A stretch of DNA of 64,000 nt. Source: Rheinheimera mangrovi (lineage in GTDB: Bacteria; Pseudomonadota; Gammaproteobacteria; Enterobacterales; Alteromonadaceae). The stretch lies in assembly GCF_003990335.1 (NCBI RefSeq), contig NZ_CP034683.1, forward strand, positions 4,564,355-4,628,354. The letters run 5' to 3'. The first letter of the stretch is position 1; each line of letters begins with the position of its first letter. Below, in pieces: positions 1 to 9,436 of this stretch. Below the pieces are notes generated by a model, which was not told the origin of the DNA, did not search any database, and saw only the letters and a program-made list of their open reading frames with translations. The position numbers and the translations under genes are program-made.

Positions 1-1778
1 TCTTCTTTCGTATAGCGGTTAACGTCACTGTCGTAATCGGTAGAAGGACAGAAGTTGGTACCACAATCACCGGCGCCAACAAAACCTTCCGGAGTATATA
101 ACTCTTCAGCACGAGCACGCACCGTATTGAAATCCCAGAAGAAAATGGTATCCAGGATTTCAAAATCACGATCTGGCATTAAAGAGAAATTACCTTTGCC
201 AGCGTTGAATTTGTCATGGATAGTGCCGGCAGGGAAATAGGAATCGTCAAAATCGCCAGCCTTGCCTACTCCACCCCAGTCATTACGTTGCACGTTGACT
301 GATTTTGAGTGGTTGTCCACGTCGGTCAGAGCAATACCAAAATCGATACTGCTGCCGTTTTCGAACACATATTCGCCATCAAACTGGTACTGATCAATTT
401 CAGACTTGTTGGTCGAATTACCAAATACACTACCAGTTACAATCATGTCTGAAGGTTTAACCGAGTTACCGCCACCCACTGACAATAATGGCATTTCACC
501 GGTGAAGTCAGTTGCTGCACTGTTACGGATAAAAGCAGCTGTACTTAAGGTGTTACTTGAACCTAACACATGATTTGGTTTGTATTCAGCTTCAGACTGG
601 TGAGCATCGAAACGCAGTTTTAAATTATCACTGGCTTGCCATTCCAGATTCAGACCTAAAGAACCACTTTCGTTACGCACGCCAGAATCACCAGCGCCCA
701 TAGATAAGTCAGCTGGAGTAGCGTATTGCTCAGAGTAAATTAATGGCGAAGAAACAGGACCATTAGTCCAGATACTTTGTGAAGGCACATAGGTATACCA
801 GGCCGACACGTCGTTGTATTGAGTGTCGATATCATTGCGCATATAGGTATAGTCAACGCTGGCCGTCAGGTTATCAGTCGGCGCATATTGCAGCACTAAC
901 TGGCCATTGGTACGGGCACGTTGTTGTTCTTCAAATTTATAAATCGTCGTTTGTGGTACTGAGTACACATCATCAGCGCCAGGACGGTTCTCTTGATTAT
1001 CTAATGGAACACTACCCCACTGGCCAGAAGTAATATCTACAGAACCAGGGAAGCTACGCCAGCCTGTACCTACGTTGGCTTGTTGACTTCCGCTTTCACG
1101 TTCCTGATAGCTGGCTGAGACTAAAACACCAAACTTATCATCGTTAAAGGTAGTGGAATACAAACCTGCTAACTCAGGTGTAGCACCGCCTTCTTCAGTT
1201 GATCTGTCGTCGACCATAGCAGCACTGAATACAGCTTTTTGGCCGCCAGCACTTAAAGGTTTTAAGGTTTGCACATCAATAACCGAACCTATACCACCGG
1301 TAGGATTTTTAGCAAAACTGGTTTTATTGACTTCAACACCGCTGATGGTATCAGCAGAAATATTGGCAAAGTCAAAAGAACGCGAGCCTGTAGTTACAGG
1401 CATTTGACGACCATTCAATGTAACTAAGTTAAAGTCCGGACCAAAACCACGGACAGATACTTTACTACCTTCACCATTGACACGGTCAATAGACACACCG
1501 CTGATACGCTGCAGAGATTCTGCCAGGTTGGTATCCGGGAATTTACCTATGTCTTCAGCTGAGATTGCATCCACAATACCTGTAGATGAACGTTTGGTAT
1601 CCATAGATTTAATCAGACTACCGCGAATACCGGTCACGCTGATCACTTCAATTTTTTCTTCGGCTTTACTTGTTTGCTCCTGCGCGTCATCCGCGAAAGC
1701 AGGCATAACAACACCCACGCCCAGCACTAATGACAGACTGGTGGCGAGTCTGGTCTTTTTAAAGGTTTTGGATTTCAT
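1..1778 (-). CDS. TonB-dependent receptor, carbohydrate type (3' end outside window)
   Basis: The minus strand reads openly from an ATG at 1778 to the window edge, giving 592 codons of the N-terminal part; the stop lies outside. It starts with a signal peptide (basic KSKTFKKTR, a hydrophobic stretch, then PAFADD). A typical plug domain follows, with VTGIRGSLIKS, the DAISAEDIGKFPDTNLAESL segment, RISGVSIDR and VRGFGPDFNLVTLNGR. Repeated aromatic beta-strands of an outer-membrane barrel come next. The IGKFPDTNLAESLQR-type plug is characteristic of the large Xanthomonas/Caulobacter-type receptors that import oligosaccharides. It is divergent from the GH3 glucosidase and GluP genes and is preceded by two LacI-type operators, which suggests import of beta-gluco-oligosaccharides. 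The substrate is inferred; the receptor family is secure. Confidence 0.93.
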   Translation of the reverse strand, partial: MKSKTFKKTRLATSLSLVLGVGVVMPAFADDAQEQTSKAEEKIEVISVTGIRGSLIKSMDTKRSSTGIVDAISAEDIGKFPDTNLAESLQRISGVSIDRVNGEGSKVSVRGFGPDFNLVTLNGRQMPVTTGSRSFDFANISADTISGVEVNKTSFAKNPTGGIGSVIDVQTLKPLSAGGQKAVFSAAMVDDRSTEEGGATPELAGLYSTTFNDDKFGVLVSASYQERESGSQQANVGTGWRSFPGSVDITSGQWGSVPLDNQENRPGADDVYSVPQTTIYKFEEQQRARTNGQLVLQYAPTDNLTASVDYTYMRNDIDTQYNDVSAWYTYVPSQSIWTNGPVSSPLIYSEQYATPADLSMGAGDSGVRNESGSLGLNLEWQASDNLKLRFDAHQSEAEYKPNHVLGSSNTLSTAAFIRNSAATDFTGEMPLLSVGGGNSVKPSDMIVTGSVFGNSTNKSEIDQYQFDGEYVFENGSSIDFGIALTDVDNHSKSVNVQRNDWGGVGKAGDFDDSYFPAGTIHDKFNAGKGNFSLMPDRDFEILDTIFFWDFNTVRARAEELYTPEGFVGAGDCGTNFCPSTDYDSDVNRYTKE

Positions 1779-1872
1779 GTGTAGTTCCCTGTCGACTGTT
1801 TTTTGGTTTTTTACTTTTTAAAAACGTTGTGTTAACGCGGGCCAGCTAGCTTAATTACTCCCCAAAACTAAC

Positions 1873-1888
1873 TGTAAGCGCTTTCACA
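1873..1888. promoter_or_regulatory. LacI-family operator-like palindrome 1
   Basis: TGTAAGCGCTTTCACA is centred on the palindrome AAGCGCTT, the typical core of operators for LacI/GalR-family sugar repressors. It lies about 95 bases upstream of the TonB receptor start. No LacI-family gene is present in the window. Confidence 0.6.
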
Positions 1889-1985
1889 AACTTAGGTGAT
1901 TTTTTTTAACTCGTCAATACAGAAAAACTAATTCTTACATTTTGCTTAAAAAACAGTTGGCAAGAATGACTTTATCAGCTAAAAA

Positions 1986-1999
1986 TGAAACCGCTTACA
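1986..1999. promoter_or_regulatory. LacI-family operator-like palindrome 2
   Basis: TGAAACCGCTTACA differs at one base from TGAAAGCGCTTACA, the inverse of the site at 1873-1888. Two matching sites about 110 bases apart in a divergent promoter region suggest joint control of the receptor and the glucosidase genes. Confidence 0.55.
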
Positions 2000-2299
2000 A
2001 TTGCATCTTGGCTGCGAAAATCACAGTACTGTGGTTGCAATAGCGAACAATATGCGATGTGAATAAAAAACAATAATAAGCAAATCAAAGATTTGCATGC
2101 CGGAGCTTTATAATAAGCCCGGAGGACACGGGGACAGAATACCAAGCATCCGTCAGCACTTTTGTATGATTTTCAGCATACAAACCGCTGATTTGCCTGC
2201 CAGCCCCCGCCGATAAAAACTCTGCTGACATCTTTTAAAGACCCGACTCTTAAACAGAAGCAGACACAAAAGCAGACAGAGTTCAACAGGATACCCATT

Positions 2300-4846
2300 A
2301 TGTTTCGATACACCCCATTGGCGTTGTTGTGCAGTGCTGCCCTTGTCACCACTTTGTCTGGTTGCAGTCAACAAAACACCACAACTGAAAAAGTGTCAGA
2401 AGTCAAAGCGGTTCCTGCTGAAAATCTGACGTTGTGGCCCGAATTAAAAAGCCCTTTAGCCAACAGCGGCACAGAACAAAAAGTGCAACAGCTATTGTCC
2501 ACTATGACCATAGAGCAAAAAGTGGCTCAGCTGATCCAGCCTGATATCCGCTGGATGACAGTGGAAGATATGCGTCAATATGGCTTTGGTTCTTATTTAA
2601 ATGGCGGTGGCGCATATCCTAATGACAATAAAAACTCCACGGCAGCAGACTGGGTGGCTTTAGCTCAGTCCTATTACGATGCGGGCGTGGATGCAACGAA
2701 AGATGGCAGCAGTATTCCTCCGCTTTGGGGCACTGATGCAGTGCACGGTCATAACAATGTGATTGGTGCTACTGTTTTTCCGCACAATATAGGTTTGGGC
2801 GCAGCCAACAATGCAGTGTTAGTGCAAGCCATAGGTAAAGCCACAGCAGTGGAAGTGGCCGCTACTGGTATTAACTGGATATTTGCACCAACAGTTGCCG
2901 TGGCCCGCGATGATCGCTGGGGTCGCAGCTACGAAAGTTATTCAGAAGACCCAGCCATTGTAAAAGACTTAGGCGCAGCCTTGGTGAAAGGTATTCAGGG
3001 CAACGTTGGTTCTGACTTTATGCAAAGCGGCCGTTTAATTGCCACAGCCAAACATTATCTGGGTGATGGCGGCACGGAAAACGGCAAAGATCAGGGTAAT
3101 ACACTGACCAAGGAAGCAGATTTAGTGCACCTGCATGCTCAGGGTTATATCAGTAGCCTGGATGCTGGTGTGCAAACTGTGATGGCCTCTTTTAACAGCT
3201 GGCACGGCGAAAAAATGCATGGCAATCATTACCTGCTCACTACTGTTTTAAAAGAACGTATGGGGTTTGACGGTTTAGTGGTCGGTGACTGGAACGGCCA
3301 TGGCCAACTTCCGGGTTGCACGAACAATAGCTGCGCTGCTGCTATCAACGCCGGTGTTGATATTTTAATGGCACCAGAAGATGCTAAAGCTCTGTATAAA
3401 AATACTCTGGTTCAGGCCAAAGCTGGTGAAATATCAGCTGCGCGTTTAGACGATGCGGTCAGCCGTATTCTAAGAGTTAAAATCCGTGCTGGTTTATTTG
3501 AAAAAGGTAACCCAGCTCAGTCTGAACTGGCGGGTAAAGCAGAGCTGATTGGTCATGCAGATCATCAGGCCATTGCCGCTCAAGCCGTGCGTGAGTCTTT
3601 AGTATTGCTGAAAAACAATGCTCAATTATTGCCATTAGCGCCAAAACAAAAAGTACTGGTGACAGGCGACGGTGCTGACAATATTGGCAAACAAAGTGGT
3701 GGCTGGACTTTAACCTGGCAAGGCACGGGCAACGTCAATGCCGACTTCCCGAATGGCCGATCCATTTATTCAGGCATACAACAGCAAGTCGAAGCGGCGC
3801 AAGGCACTGTCGAGCTGAGTGCTGATGGCTCTTATCAGCAAAAACCAGATGTGGCTATTGTGGTCATAGGTGAAAACCCATACGCCGAATTTGATGGCGA
3901 CATTCGCACTCTGGATTATCAGGCAGGTAAAAATACCGATCTGGAATTACTGAAGAAACTTAAAGCCGATGGTATTCCGGTGGTAACAGTGTTTTTAACG
4001 GGCCGGCCTTTATGGGTAAACCCGGAGCTGAATCAGTCCGATGCTTTTGTAGCGGCTTGGTTACCAGGTACTGCTGGCCAGGCTGTGGCAGAGGTGTTAT
4101 TCAAAACTGCTGCTGGTGAAATACAACATGACTTTAAAGGCAAACTGCCATTCTCCTGGCCAAAAACAGCAGATCAAACACCATTAAATCAAGCTGACAG
4201 CAACTACGATCCACTGTTCGCTTTGGGTTATGGCCTGACCTATCAGGATAAAACCACTGTTGCCAATGACTTATCCGAGCAAATCAACAGTGCGCAAAGC
4301 ACCAGCAACGACAGCTTAAATTTATTTGAGCGCCGCCCTGCTTCAGGTTACAGCCTGATTTTGCAAGATGAACAAGCTGTAGTCACAGTTACAGGCAATA
4401 AAGCCAAAAGTGCCGACCACAGCCTGAATTTAGCCGCAGTGAACTGGCAAAAACAGGAAGACGCTTTACTGCTAGACTGGGCTGCCAATTCTAAAGCCAA
4501 ACTGGTACTGCAAGCCGCTGTGCCACTGGATGCCAGCGGTTATGGTCAATTGGTGGTGGATATGAAATGGAATGCCGCACCTACAGCAGCAGTCACTTTA
4601 GCTCAGTCTTGTGGTTCTGGTTGTGGTGGTACTTTGAATTTGGCTGAACTCATCGGTAGCAAAGCTGCAGGCCAATGGCATAAAGTGGTGATTGATTTAA
4701 GTTGTTTTGCCGCAAAAGGCGCAGCACTGAATCACTTACAGCAACCTTTTGTGTTGCATAGCGAAGCCGCTTACCAGTTAAGTATTTCGAATATCCGTTT
4801 AACACCAGCTACAGCAACAGCCGATCTGAGTTGTCCTGCAGCCTAA
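2300..4846 (+). CDS. GH3 beta-glucosidase lipoprotein (exo-1,4-beta-glucosidase / cellodextrinase type)
   Basis: An 848-residue glycoside hydrolase family 3 enzyme that should remove glucose from beta-gluco-oligosaccharides. Residues 19-22 are a lipobox (LSGC), so it is probably an outer-membrane lipoprotein. The GH3 N-terminal barrel carries the nucleophile region GFDGLVVGDW with Asp330. The second domain carries GENPYAE, where Glu530 matches the acid/base of barley ExoI and related exo-glucanases. Residues after about 650 form an extra beta-rich C-terminal domain as in marine ExoP-like enzymes. The ATG at 2300 follows AACAGGA. It is 63 bases upstream of a GluP-type transporter gene in the same direction and divergent from a sugar TonB receptor. 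Together they form a small beta-glucan use locus. Confidence 0.94.
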   Translation: MFRYTPLALLCSAALVTTLSGCSQQNTTTEKVSEVKAVPAENLTLWPELKSPLANSGTEQKVQQLLSTMTIEQKVAQLIQPDIRWMTVEDMRQYGFGSYLNGGGAYPNDNKNSTAADWVALAQSYYDAGVDATKDGSSIPPLWGTDAVHGHNNVIGATVFPHNIGLGAANNAVLVQAIGKATAVEVAATGINWIFAPTVAVARDDRWGRSYESYSEDPAIVKDLGAALVKGIQGNVGSDFMQSGRLIATAKHYLGDGGTENGKDQGNTLTKEADLVHLHAQGYISSLDAGVQTVMASFNSWHGEKMHGNHYLLTTVLKERMGFDGLVVGDWNGHGQLPGCTNNSCAAAINAGVDILMAPEDAKALYKNTLVQAKAGEISAARLDDAVSRILRVKIRAGLFEKGNPAQSELAGKAELIGHADHQAIAAQAVRESLVLLKNNAQLLPLAPKQKVLVTGDGADNIGKQSGGWTLTWQGTGNVNADFPNGRSIYSGIQQQVEAAQGTVELSADGSYQQKPDVAIVVIGENPYAEFDGDIRTLDYQAGKNTDLELLKKLKADGIPVVTVFLTGRPLWVNPELNQSDAFVAAWLPGTAGQAVAEVLFKTAAGEIQHDFKGKLPFSWPKTADQTPLNQADSNYDPLFALGYGLTYQDKTTVANDLSEQINSAQSTSNDSLNLFERRPASGYSLILQDEQAVVTVTGNKAKSADHSLNLAAVNWQKQEDALLLDWAANSKAKLVLQAAVPLDASGYGQLVVDMKWNAAPTAAVTLAQSCGSGCGGTLNLAELIGSKAAGQWHKVVIDLSCFAAKGAALNHLQQPFVLHSEAAYQLSISNIRLTPATATADLSCPAA

Positions 4847-4875
4847 TAATTTTTTAACCTAATCTGATAACAACT

Positions 4876-4897
4876 AAGGCCGTCAACAGGCGGCCTT
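4876..4897 (+). other. Hairpin between GH3 gene and transporter gene
   Basis: AAGGCCG and CGGCCTT flank an eight-base loop. No T-run follows, so this is not a standard terminator; it could modulate read-through or protect the upstream mRNA. It ends just before the transporter ribosome binding site. Confidence 0.45.
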
Positions 4898-4909
4898 ATG
4901 GGGAATAGA

Positions 4910-6130
4910 ATGCAAAGTGTTCAAAGCGCCGAAGTGCAAAGCTCCGGCACACCAATCAGCAGCTGGGCTTTACCTGCTCTTACATTTTTATTTTTTATCT
5001 GGGGTTTTATTACCTGTCTGAATGACATTTTAATCCCACATTTAAAAGCCGTGTTCGACCTGACTTACACTCAGGCTATGTTGATCCAATTCTGCTTTTT
5101 TGGCGCTTATTTTGTGGTGTCTTTACCTGCAGGTGCGCTGATCAATAAGCTGGGTTATCAAAAAGGTATAGTGATAGGTTTAGCTATTGCAGGCTTTGGC
5201 ACGCTGAACTTTATTCCAGCGGCCAGCTTTCATAGTTATGGCTGGTTTTTAGCCGCATTATTTGTGCTGGCCTCCGGAATTACCATTTTGCAGGTTGCAG
5301 CCAACCCTTATGTCACTGTGCTGGGTAATCCAAAAACAGCCTCCAGTCGCCTGACTATGACCCAGGCTTTTAACTCTTTGGGTACCACAGTAGCTCCGCT
5401 GATTGGTGCAGCATTAATCCTGAGTCAGCTCGACAGCACCGAAGGTGCAGATGCAGTGCAGCTGCCTTATCTGGTTCTGACCATTGCCTTATTCGCTGTA
5501 GCTTTTATCTTTTCACGTCTGAACTTACCTGTTGTTGAAAACACCACAGCAGCGGAAAAAATTTCTTTTAAAGCTTTAATGCCATATACCCACTTATGGT
5601 TAGGTGCTTTAGGTATTTTTATGTATGTGGGTGCAGAAGTGGCGATAGGTTCAGTGATGGTCAACTTTATTGCATTACCTGAAATCACAGGTTTGGCAGA
5701 AGCCGAAGCGGCACACTATGTCGCCTGGTATTGGGGTGGAGCTATGGTCGGCCGTTTTGTTGGGGCTTTGCTGATGCAACGTATCAACGCTGGTTTATTG
5801 CTGGCCATTCACGCTGCAGCGGCCATGTTATTGCTGGTACTGGTCATCACAGGTCAGGGTCAACTGGCGTTATTTGCACTACTGCTCGTTGGTATCGCTA
5901 ACTCCATTATGTTCCCGACTATTTTTAGTCTCGCTTTACATGGCTTAGGCAAATACACCAGTCAAGGCGCAGGTTTATTGTGTTTGGCCATAGTAGGCGG
6001 AGCTTTAGTGCCTGTAGCTCAGGGCATGCTGGCCGACTCTTTTGGCCTGGCTTTATCTTTTGTGTTGCCGGTATTTTGTTATATCTACATCTGCTACTTC
6101 GGTTTACGTAGTCGCAAAGTGACGAGTTAA
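4910..6130 (+). CDS. gluP: Glucose/galactose MFS transporter (FucP/GluP type)
   Basis: A 406-residue, 12-helix major facilitator protein of the fucose-galactose-glucose:H+ symporter family, which imports hexoses through the inner membrane. Family signs are [18 protein letters not shown] in the first helix region, [16 protein letters not shown] and the [18 protein letters not shown] motif. I chose the ATG at 4910 rather than that at 4898, because GGGGAA lies six bases before it and the GC-rich hairpin would otherwise sit at the start codon. It follows the GH3 glucosidase, so its natural role is probably uptake of glucose released in the periplasm. Family assignment is strong; the exact sugar is inferred. 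Confidence 0.9.
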   Translation: MQSVQSAEVQSSGTPISSWALPALTFLFFIWGFITCLNDILIPHLKAVFDLTYTQAMLIQFCFFGAYFVVSLPAGALINKLGYQKGIVIGLAIAGFGTLNFIPAASFHSYGWFLAALFVLASGITILQVAANPYVTVLGNPKTASSRLTMTQAFNSLGTTVAPLIGAALILSQLDSTEGADAVQLPYLVLTIALFAVAFIFSRLNLPVVENTTAAEKISFKALMPYTHLWLGALGIFMYVGAEVAIGSVMVNFIALPEITGLAEAEAAHYVAWYWGGAMVGRFVGALLMQRINAGLLLAIHAAAAMLLLVLVITGQGQLALFALLLVGIANSIMFPTIFSLALHGLGKYTSQGAGLLCLAIVGGALVPVAQGMLADSFGLALSFVLPVFCYIYICYFGLRSRKVTS

Positions 6131-6143
6131 GGCGAAAGCCGGG

Positions 6144-6183
6144 GCAAGGTTTAGTTTTCCCGGTTGGCCTTGCTCATTTTATT
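6144..6183 (+). terminator. Probable terminator after gluP
   Basis: GCAAGG (6144-6149) pairs with CCTTGC (6168-6173) and is followed by TCATTTTATT. The loop is long (18 bases), so confidence is moderate. Confidence 0.45.
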
Positions 6184-6184
6184 C

Positions 6185-6262
6185 GCGCCATCCGTGGCGC
6201 TCGACCGGCCAGTGGACAGAGCCACCGGCGCTCATCCGGACATTGCCAAACTGTTGGCAATG
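6185..6262. repeat. Structured intergenic element with stacked inverted repeats
   Basis: Three hairpin-forming segments occur between convergent genes: GCGCCA-tccg-TGGCGC (6185-6200), an imperfect GGCCAGTGG/CCACCGGC stem (about 6207-6230) and the perfect CATTGCCAA-actg-TTGGCAATG (6241-6262). This resembles a REP-like or clustered palindromic element; no protein is encoded. Confidence 0.45.
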
Positions 6263-6340
6263 TTTCATCCGGCTTCGCCCTGACGGGCCAGCTAAAGCTG
6301 TTCAAAAACATTCCTGGTACTGGATGAGTATTCATCCCTT

Positions 6341-6369
6341 AAGGCTGAGTTAAACCTCAGCCTTTTTTT
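6341..6369 (+). terminator. Rho-independent terminator overlapping the mdtC stop codon
   Basis: AAGGCTGAG-ttaaac-CTCAGCCTT is a perfect 9-base stem followed by a T-run on the plus strand. Its loop contains the mdtC stop codon (TTA at 6350-6352). It would stop plus-strand transcripts from the gluP side before they enter mdtC. Confidence 0.75.
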
Positions 6370-9300
6370 CAGCGGCAGCGCCCGATACCAACAGCTCTAC
6401 AGATCTGGAGCTGCGGAATTTACTTAACGCCAGGTACACAGCCGGAGTACTGTAGAGGGTCAACAACTGACTGACCAGCAAACCACCTACTATGGTAATA
6501 CCCAAAGGCTGGCGCAGCTCTGAACCTTCACCCATACCAAACAGCAATGGCACTGCACCTAATAAAGCCGCGAAGTTGGTCATTAAAATAGGACGCAACC
6601 GTTGTGCTGCCGCCAAAGCCACTGCGTCTTTTGGCGATAAGCCCAGCTCCCGCTCGGCATGCAAGGCAAAGTCGACCAGCAGGATAGCGTTTTTCATCAC
6701 TATACCTATCAGCAAAAACAGCCCCAGCAAAGCTATCAGGTTAAAGTCGGTATTGCTGACATAAAGCGCCAGCAAAGCCCCTAAACCAGCACAAGGTAAA
6801 GTCGATAAAATAGTAATGGGCTGAATAGTGCTTTCATACAACACTCCCAGCAGCAGGTAGACAGTGAAAATCACACCAATAATCAGCCAGAGCTGATCGC
6901 CGCTTTTAAACATGGCATTACGCTGATCTTCACCATTGATGGTATGAATGCCAGTCGGCACCATCAAACGAGCCAGCACGTTTTCTATGGCCGCAGAGGC
7001 TTGCTGTAAAGTCACACCAGGCGCTAAACCATAACCTATACCAACGGAAGCAAACTGGTTGTCGTGGCGGATACGGTCATTGGCCAGACTGTATTGATAA
7101 CTGGCAACACTGGATAAAGGCACCCTATTGCCATCAGCTGTCACCAGTTGCAGTTGTTTTAATACTTCAGGCTGAGCTGTATAACCTGGAGTCAGTTCCA
7201 TCACCACCCGATATTGGTTCATCTCATCGTATAAAGTTGCCACCTGACGCTGTGAGAAAGAGTTATTCAGCAAAGTAGCAATGGTGCGCATATCCACACC
7301 CAAACGCTGCGCCGCTTCCCTGTCTATGGTTAAAGAAATTTGCTGTGCATCTTCGCCACTAGGCGTGTCTACATCCACCAGCTCCGGCAATTCCTGCATT
7401 TTTTCCGCGACTTGTTTGCTCCATTTACGCAGCAGCTGCAAATCACCGGATAACATCAGCAGCTCGTAGTCACTGCGACCAAAAGGCGAAGATAAACGGA
7501 TGTCCTGATCCACATTCATAAACACCATGCCACCTGGCACTTTAGGTGCTGTAGCACGAATTCGGTCGACGACTTGCTGGGCTGATATTTTACGTTCTGC
7601 CAGAGGTTTTAACCGCACACGCATCCAGCTGTTGCTGATGCCCATATCACCGCCGCTGGAACCTGTCACATCAGCAATGGCCGGGTCTTTTAACAAATGC
7701 TGACGAAAAGCTTCAATTTTTGGCTGCATGATCTGAAAGGAAAACCCATCGTCACCACGAACAAAACCATTCAATTGACCAGTGTCCTGATCCGGCAACA
7801 AACCTGTGGGGACTTTGGTATACAGCCAGGCGTTGGCTGCAAACAGCAGCACTAATCCGGCTAACAACCAGCGATAATGGCTTAAGCTCCAGGCCACGCT
7901 CTGATGATACTTGTGCTGAAACTTCTGAAAAGCTCCGGCTTCAGTTTCACCCGGATTTTTGGCTTTCAGCAGTAACGCCGATAAGCTTGGCGTTAAGGTC
8001 AGCGAAATCACCAGACTAATCATCATGGCAGCTGCCAAAGTGATAGAAAATTCGCGGAATAAACGCTCGACCAAACCGCCCATAAATAAAATCGACAGGA
8101 AAATAACCACTAAAGCCAGGTTCATCGCCAACAAGGTAAAACCTACTTCAGATGCCCCTTGCCGCGCCGCTTGCAAAGGAGTTAAACCACGTTCTATATG
8201 GCGTTTAATATTTTCAACCACTACTATGGCGTCGTCTACCACTAAACCTGTAGCAACAATCAGCGCCATCACCGACAAATTATTTAGTGAAAAATCACAA
8301 AGATACATCACAGTAAAAGAGCCAACCAAAGACACTGGAATAGCCAGACTTGGGATTAACGCACTGCGCAGGCTGCCTAAAAAGGCCCAGACCACCACCA
8401 CCACTAACACCACAGCAATCAATAAGCTAATTTGAGCTTCGGTTAAGGTAGCGCGGATCACCGGGCTACGATCCATCACCACGGCTAAGTCAGCATCCGC
8501 TGGTACCAGAGCCTGCAGTATTGGCATTTGCTTATAGATAGCGTCTATGGTCTCGACAATATTGGCGCCGGTACGACGGCTGATCAGCAAAATCACTGCA
8601 TTTTTATCATTATGAAAACCAGCGCTGTAACGGTTTTCGGTCGAGTCTGTCACTAAAGCTACATCAGATAACCGGATAGGTGCGCCGTTGACATATTTCA
8701 CCACTAAAGACTGATAATCTGAGGCCTGACGCAGCGTTTGACTGGTTGCCAGTTGCCAGCGCTGATCGCTGCTTTCCAGCACGCCCAAAGGCACTGAGGC
8801 ATTAGCGCCACTAATGGCACTGCGCACTTCATCCAAAGCCACACCGTATTGCGTCAACATGCCAGGGTTTAATTGAACCCGTACAGCGGGCAACGAAGCA
8901 CCAGTCACTGACACCTCACCAACACCAGTAATAGCAGCCAGTTTCTGTGCCAACACAGTAGAAGCAGCATCGTACAAAGCACTGGAAGCTAAGTGTTCAG
9001 AACTTAACGCCAGCGCCATCACCGGAGCTTGTGACGGGTTAAATTTGCGGTAACTTGGATTGCCCGGCATACCGGATGGCAACTGACTGCGGGCGGCATT
9101 AATAGCGGCCTGTACCTCACGCGCCGCTTCATCCACATTGCGGTCTAAATCAAACTCGAGCCGTATTTGTGCTGAACCCTGATTACTACTGGAACTGATG
9201 CGGTTAATACCCGCAATGCTGCCCAAGGCCCGCTCCAGTGGAGTAGCCACAGTAGCGGCCATGCTCTCAGGACTGGCGCCAGGCAAACTGGCAGTGACCA

Positions 9301-9436
9301 CTATCATAGGAAAATCGACCGCTGGCAAAGGCGATACTGGCAATAAGCGCCAGCACAACATGCCAAGCAGCAAAATAGCGGTGGCAATTAAGCCACTGGC
9401 CACCGGGCGCTGAATAAAAGGCTGAGCTAAATTCAT
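6350..9436 (-). CDS. mdtC: RND efflux pump permease, MdtC-like
   Basis: A 1028-residue inner-membrane proton antiporter of the HAE-1 RND family. It has one N-terminal helix (about 12-30), two large periplasmic loops, and the helix-4 proton relay Asp401-Asp402 in [15 protein letters not shown]. The start [20 protein letters not shown] and [19 protein letters not shown] are MdtC-like. Its ATG overlaps the mdtB stop by four bases (ATGA), so the two are translationally coupled. With MdtB it should form the mixed trimer known for MdtBC, fed by the MdtA adaptor. No TolC-type outer-membrane gene is in the operon, so an unlinked TolC is presumably used. Substrates cannot be read from sequence. Confidence 0.93.
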   Translation of the reverse strand: MNLAQPFIQRPVASGLIATAILLLGMLCWRLLPVSPLPAVDFPMIVVTASLPGASPESMAATVATPLERALGSIAGINRISSSSNQGSAQIRLEFDLDRNVDEAAREVQAAINAARSQLPSGMPGNPSYRKFNPSQAPVMALALSSEHLASSALYDAASTVLAQKLAAITGVGEVSVTGASLPAVRVQLNPGMLTQYGVALDEVRSAISGANASVPLGVLESSDQRWQLATSQTLRQASDYQSLVVKYVNGAPIRLSDVALVTDSTENRYSAGFHNDKNAVILLISRRTGANIVETIDAIYKQMPILQALVPADADLAVVMDRSPVIRATLTEAQISLLIAVVLVVVVVWAFLGSLRSALIPSLAIPVSLVGSFTVMYLCDFSLNNLSVMALIVATGLVVDDAIVVVENIKRHIERGLTPLQAARQGASEVGFTLLAMNLALVVIFLSILFMGGLVERLFREFSITLAAAMMISLVISLTLTPSLSALLLKAKNPGETEAGAFQKFQHKYHQSVAWSLSHYRWLLAGLVLLFAANAWLYTKVPTGLLPDQDTGQLNGFVRGDDGFSFQIMQPKIEAFRQHLLKDPAIADVTGSSGGDMGISNSWMRVRLKPLAERKISAQQVVDRIRATAPKVPGGMVFMNVDQDIRLSSPFGRSDYELLMLSGDLQLLRKWSKQVAEKMQELPELVDVDTPSGEDAQQISLTIDREAAQRLGVDMRTIATLLNNSFSQRQVATLYDEMNQYRVVMELTPGYTAQPEVLKQLQLVTADGNRVPLSSVASYQYSLANDRIRHDNQFASVGIGYGLAPGVTLQQASAAIENVLARLMVPTGIHTINGEDQRNAMFKSGDQLWLIIGVIFTVYLLLGVLYESTIQPITILSTLPCAGLGALLALYVSNTDFNLIALLGLFLLIGIVMKNAILLVDFALHAERELGLSPKDAVALAAAQRLRPILMTNFAALLGAVPLLFGMGEGSELRQPLGITIVGGLLVSQLLTLYSTPAVYLALSKFRSSRSVELLVSGAAAEKKAEV

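Larger units (their letters stand above)
1779..2299. promoter_or_regulatory. Divergent control region between TonB receptor and GH3 gene
   Basis: A 521-base gap without a convincing gene. It holds two LacI-type palindromes (1873-1888 and 1986-1999) and a perfect inverted repeat GCAAATC-AAA-GATTTGC at 2080-2096. A TATAAT hexamer sits at 2109-2114 in front of the glucosidase gene, but I see no good -35 element at the right distance. A short ORF on the minus strand here is just the shadow of the glucosidase 5' end. Confidence 0.6.

Noticed and set aside
2153..2374. 73-codon minus-strand ORF before the GH3 gene
   Set aside because: Overlaps the lipoprotein signal region of the glucosidase and has no supporting features.
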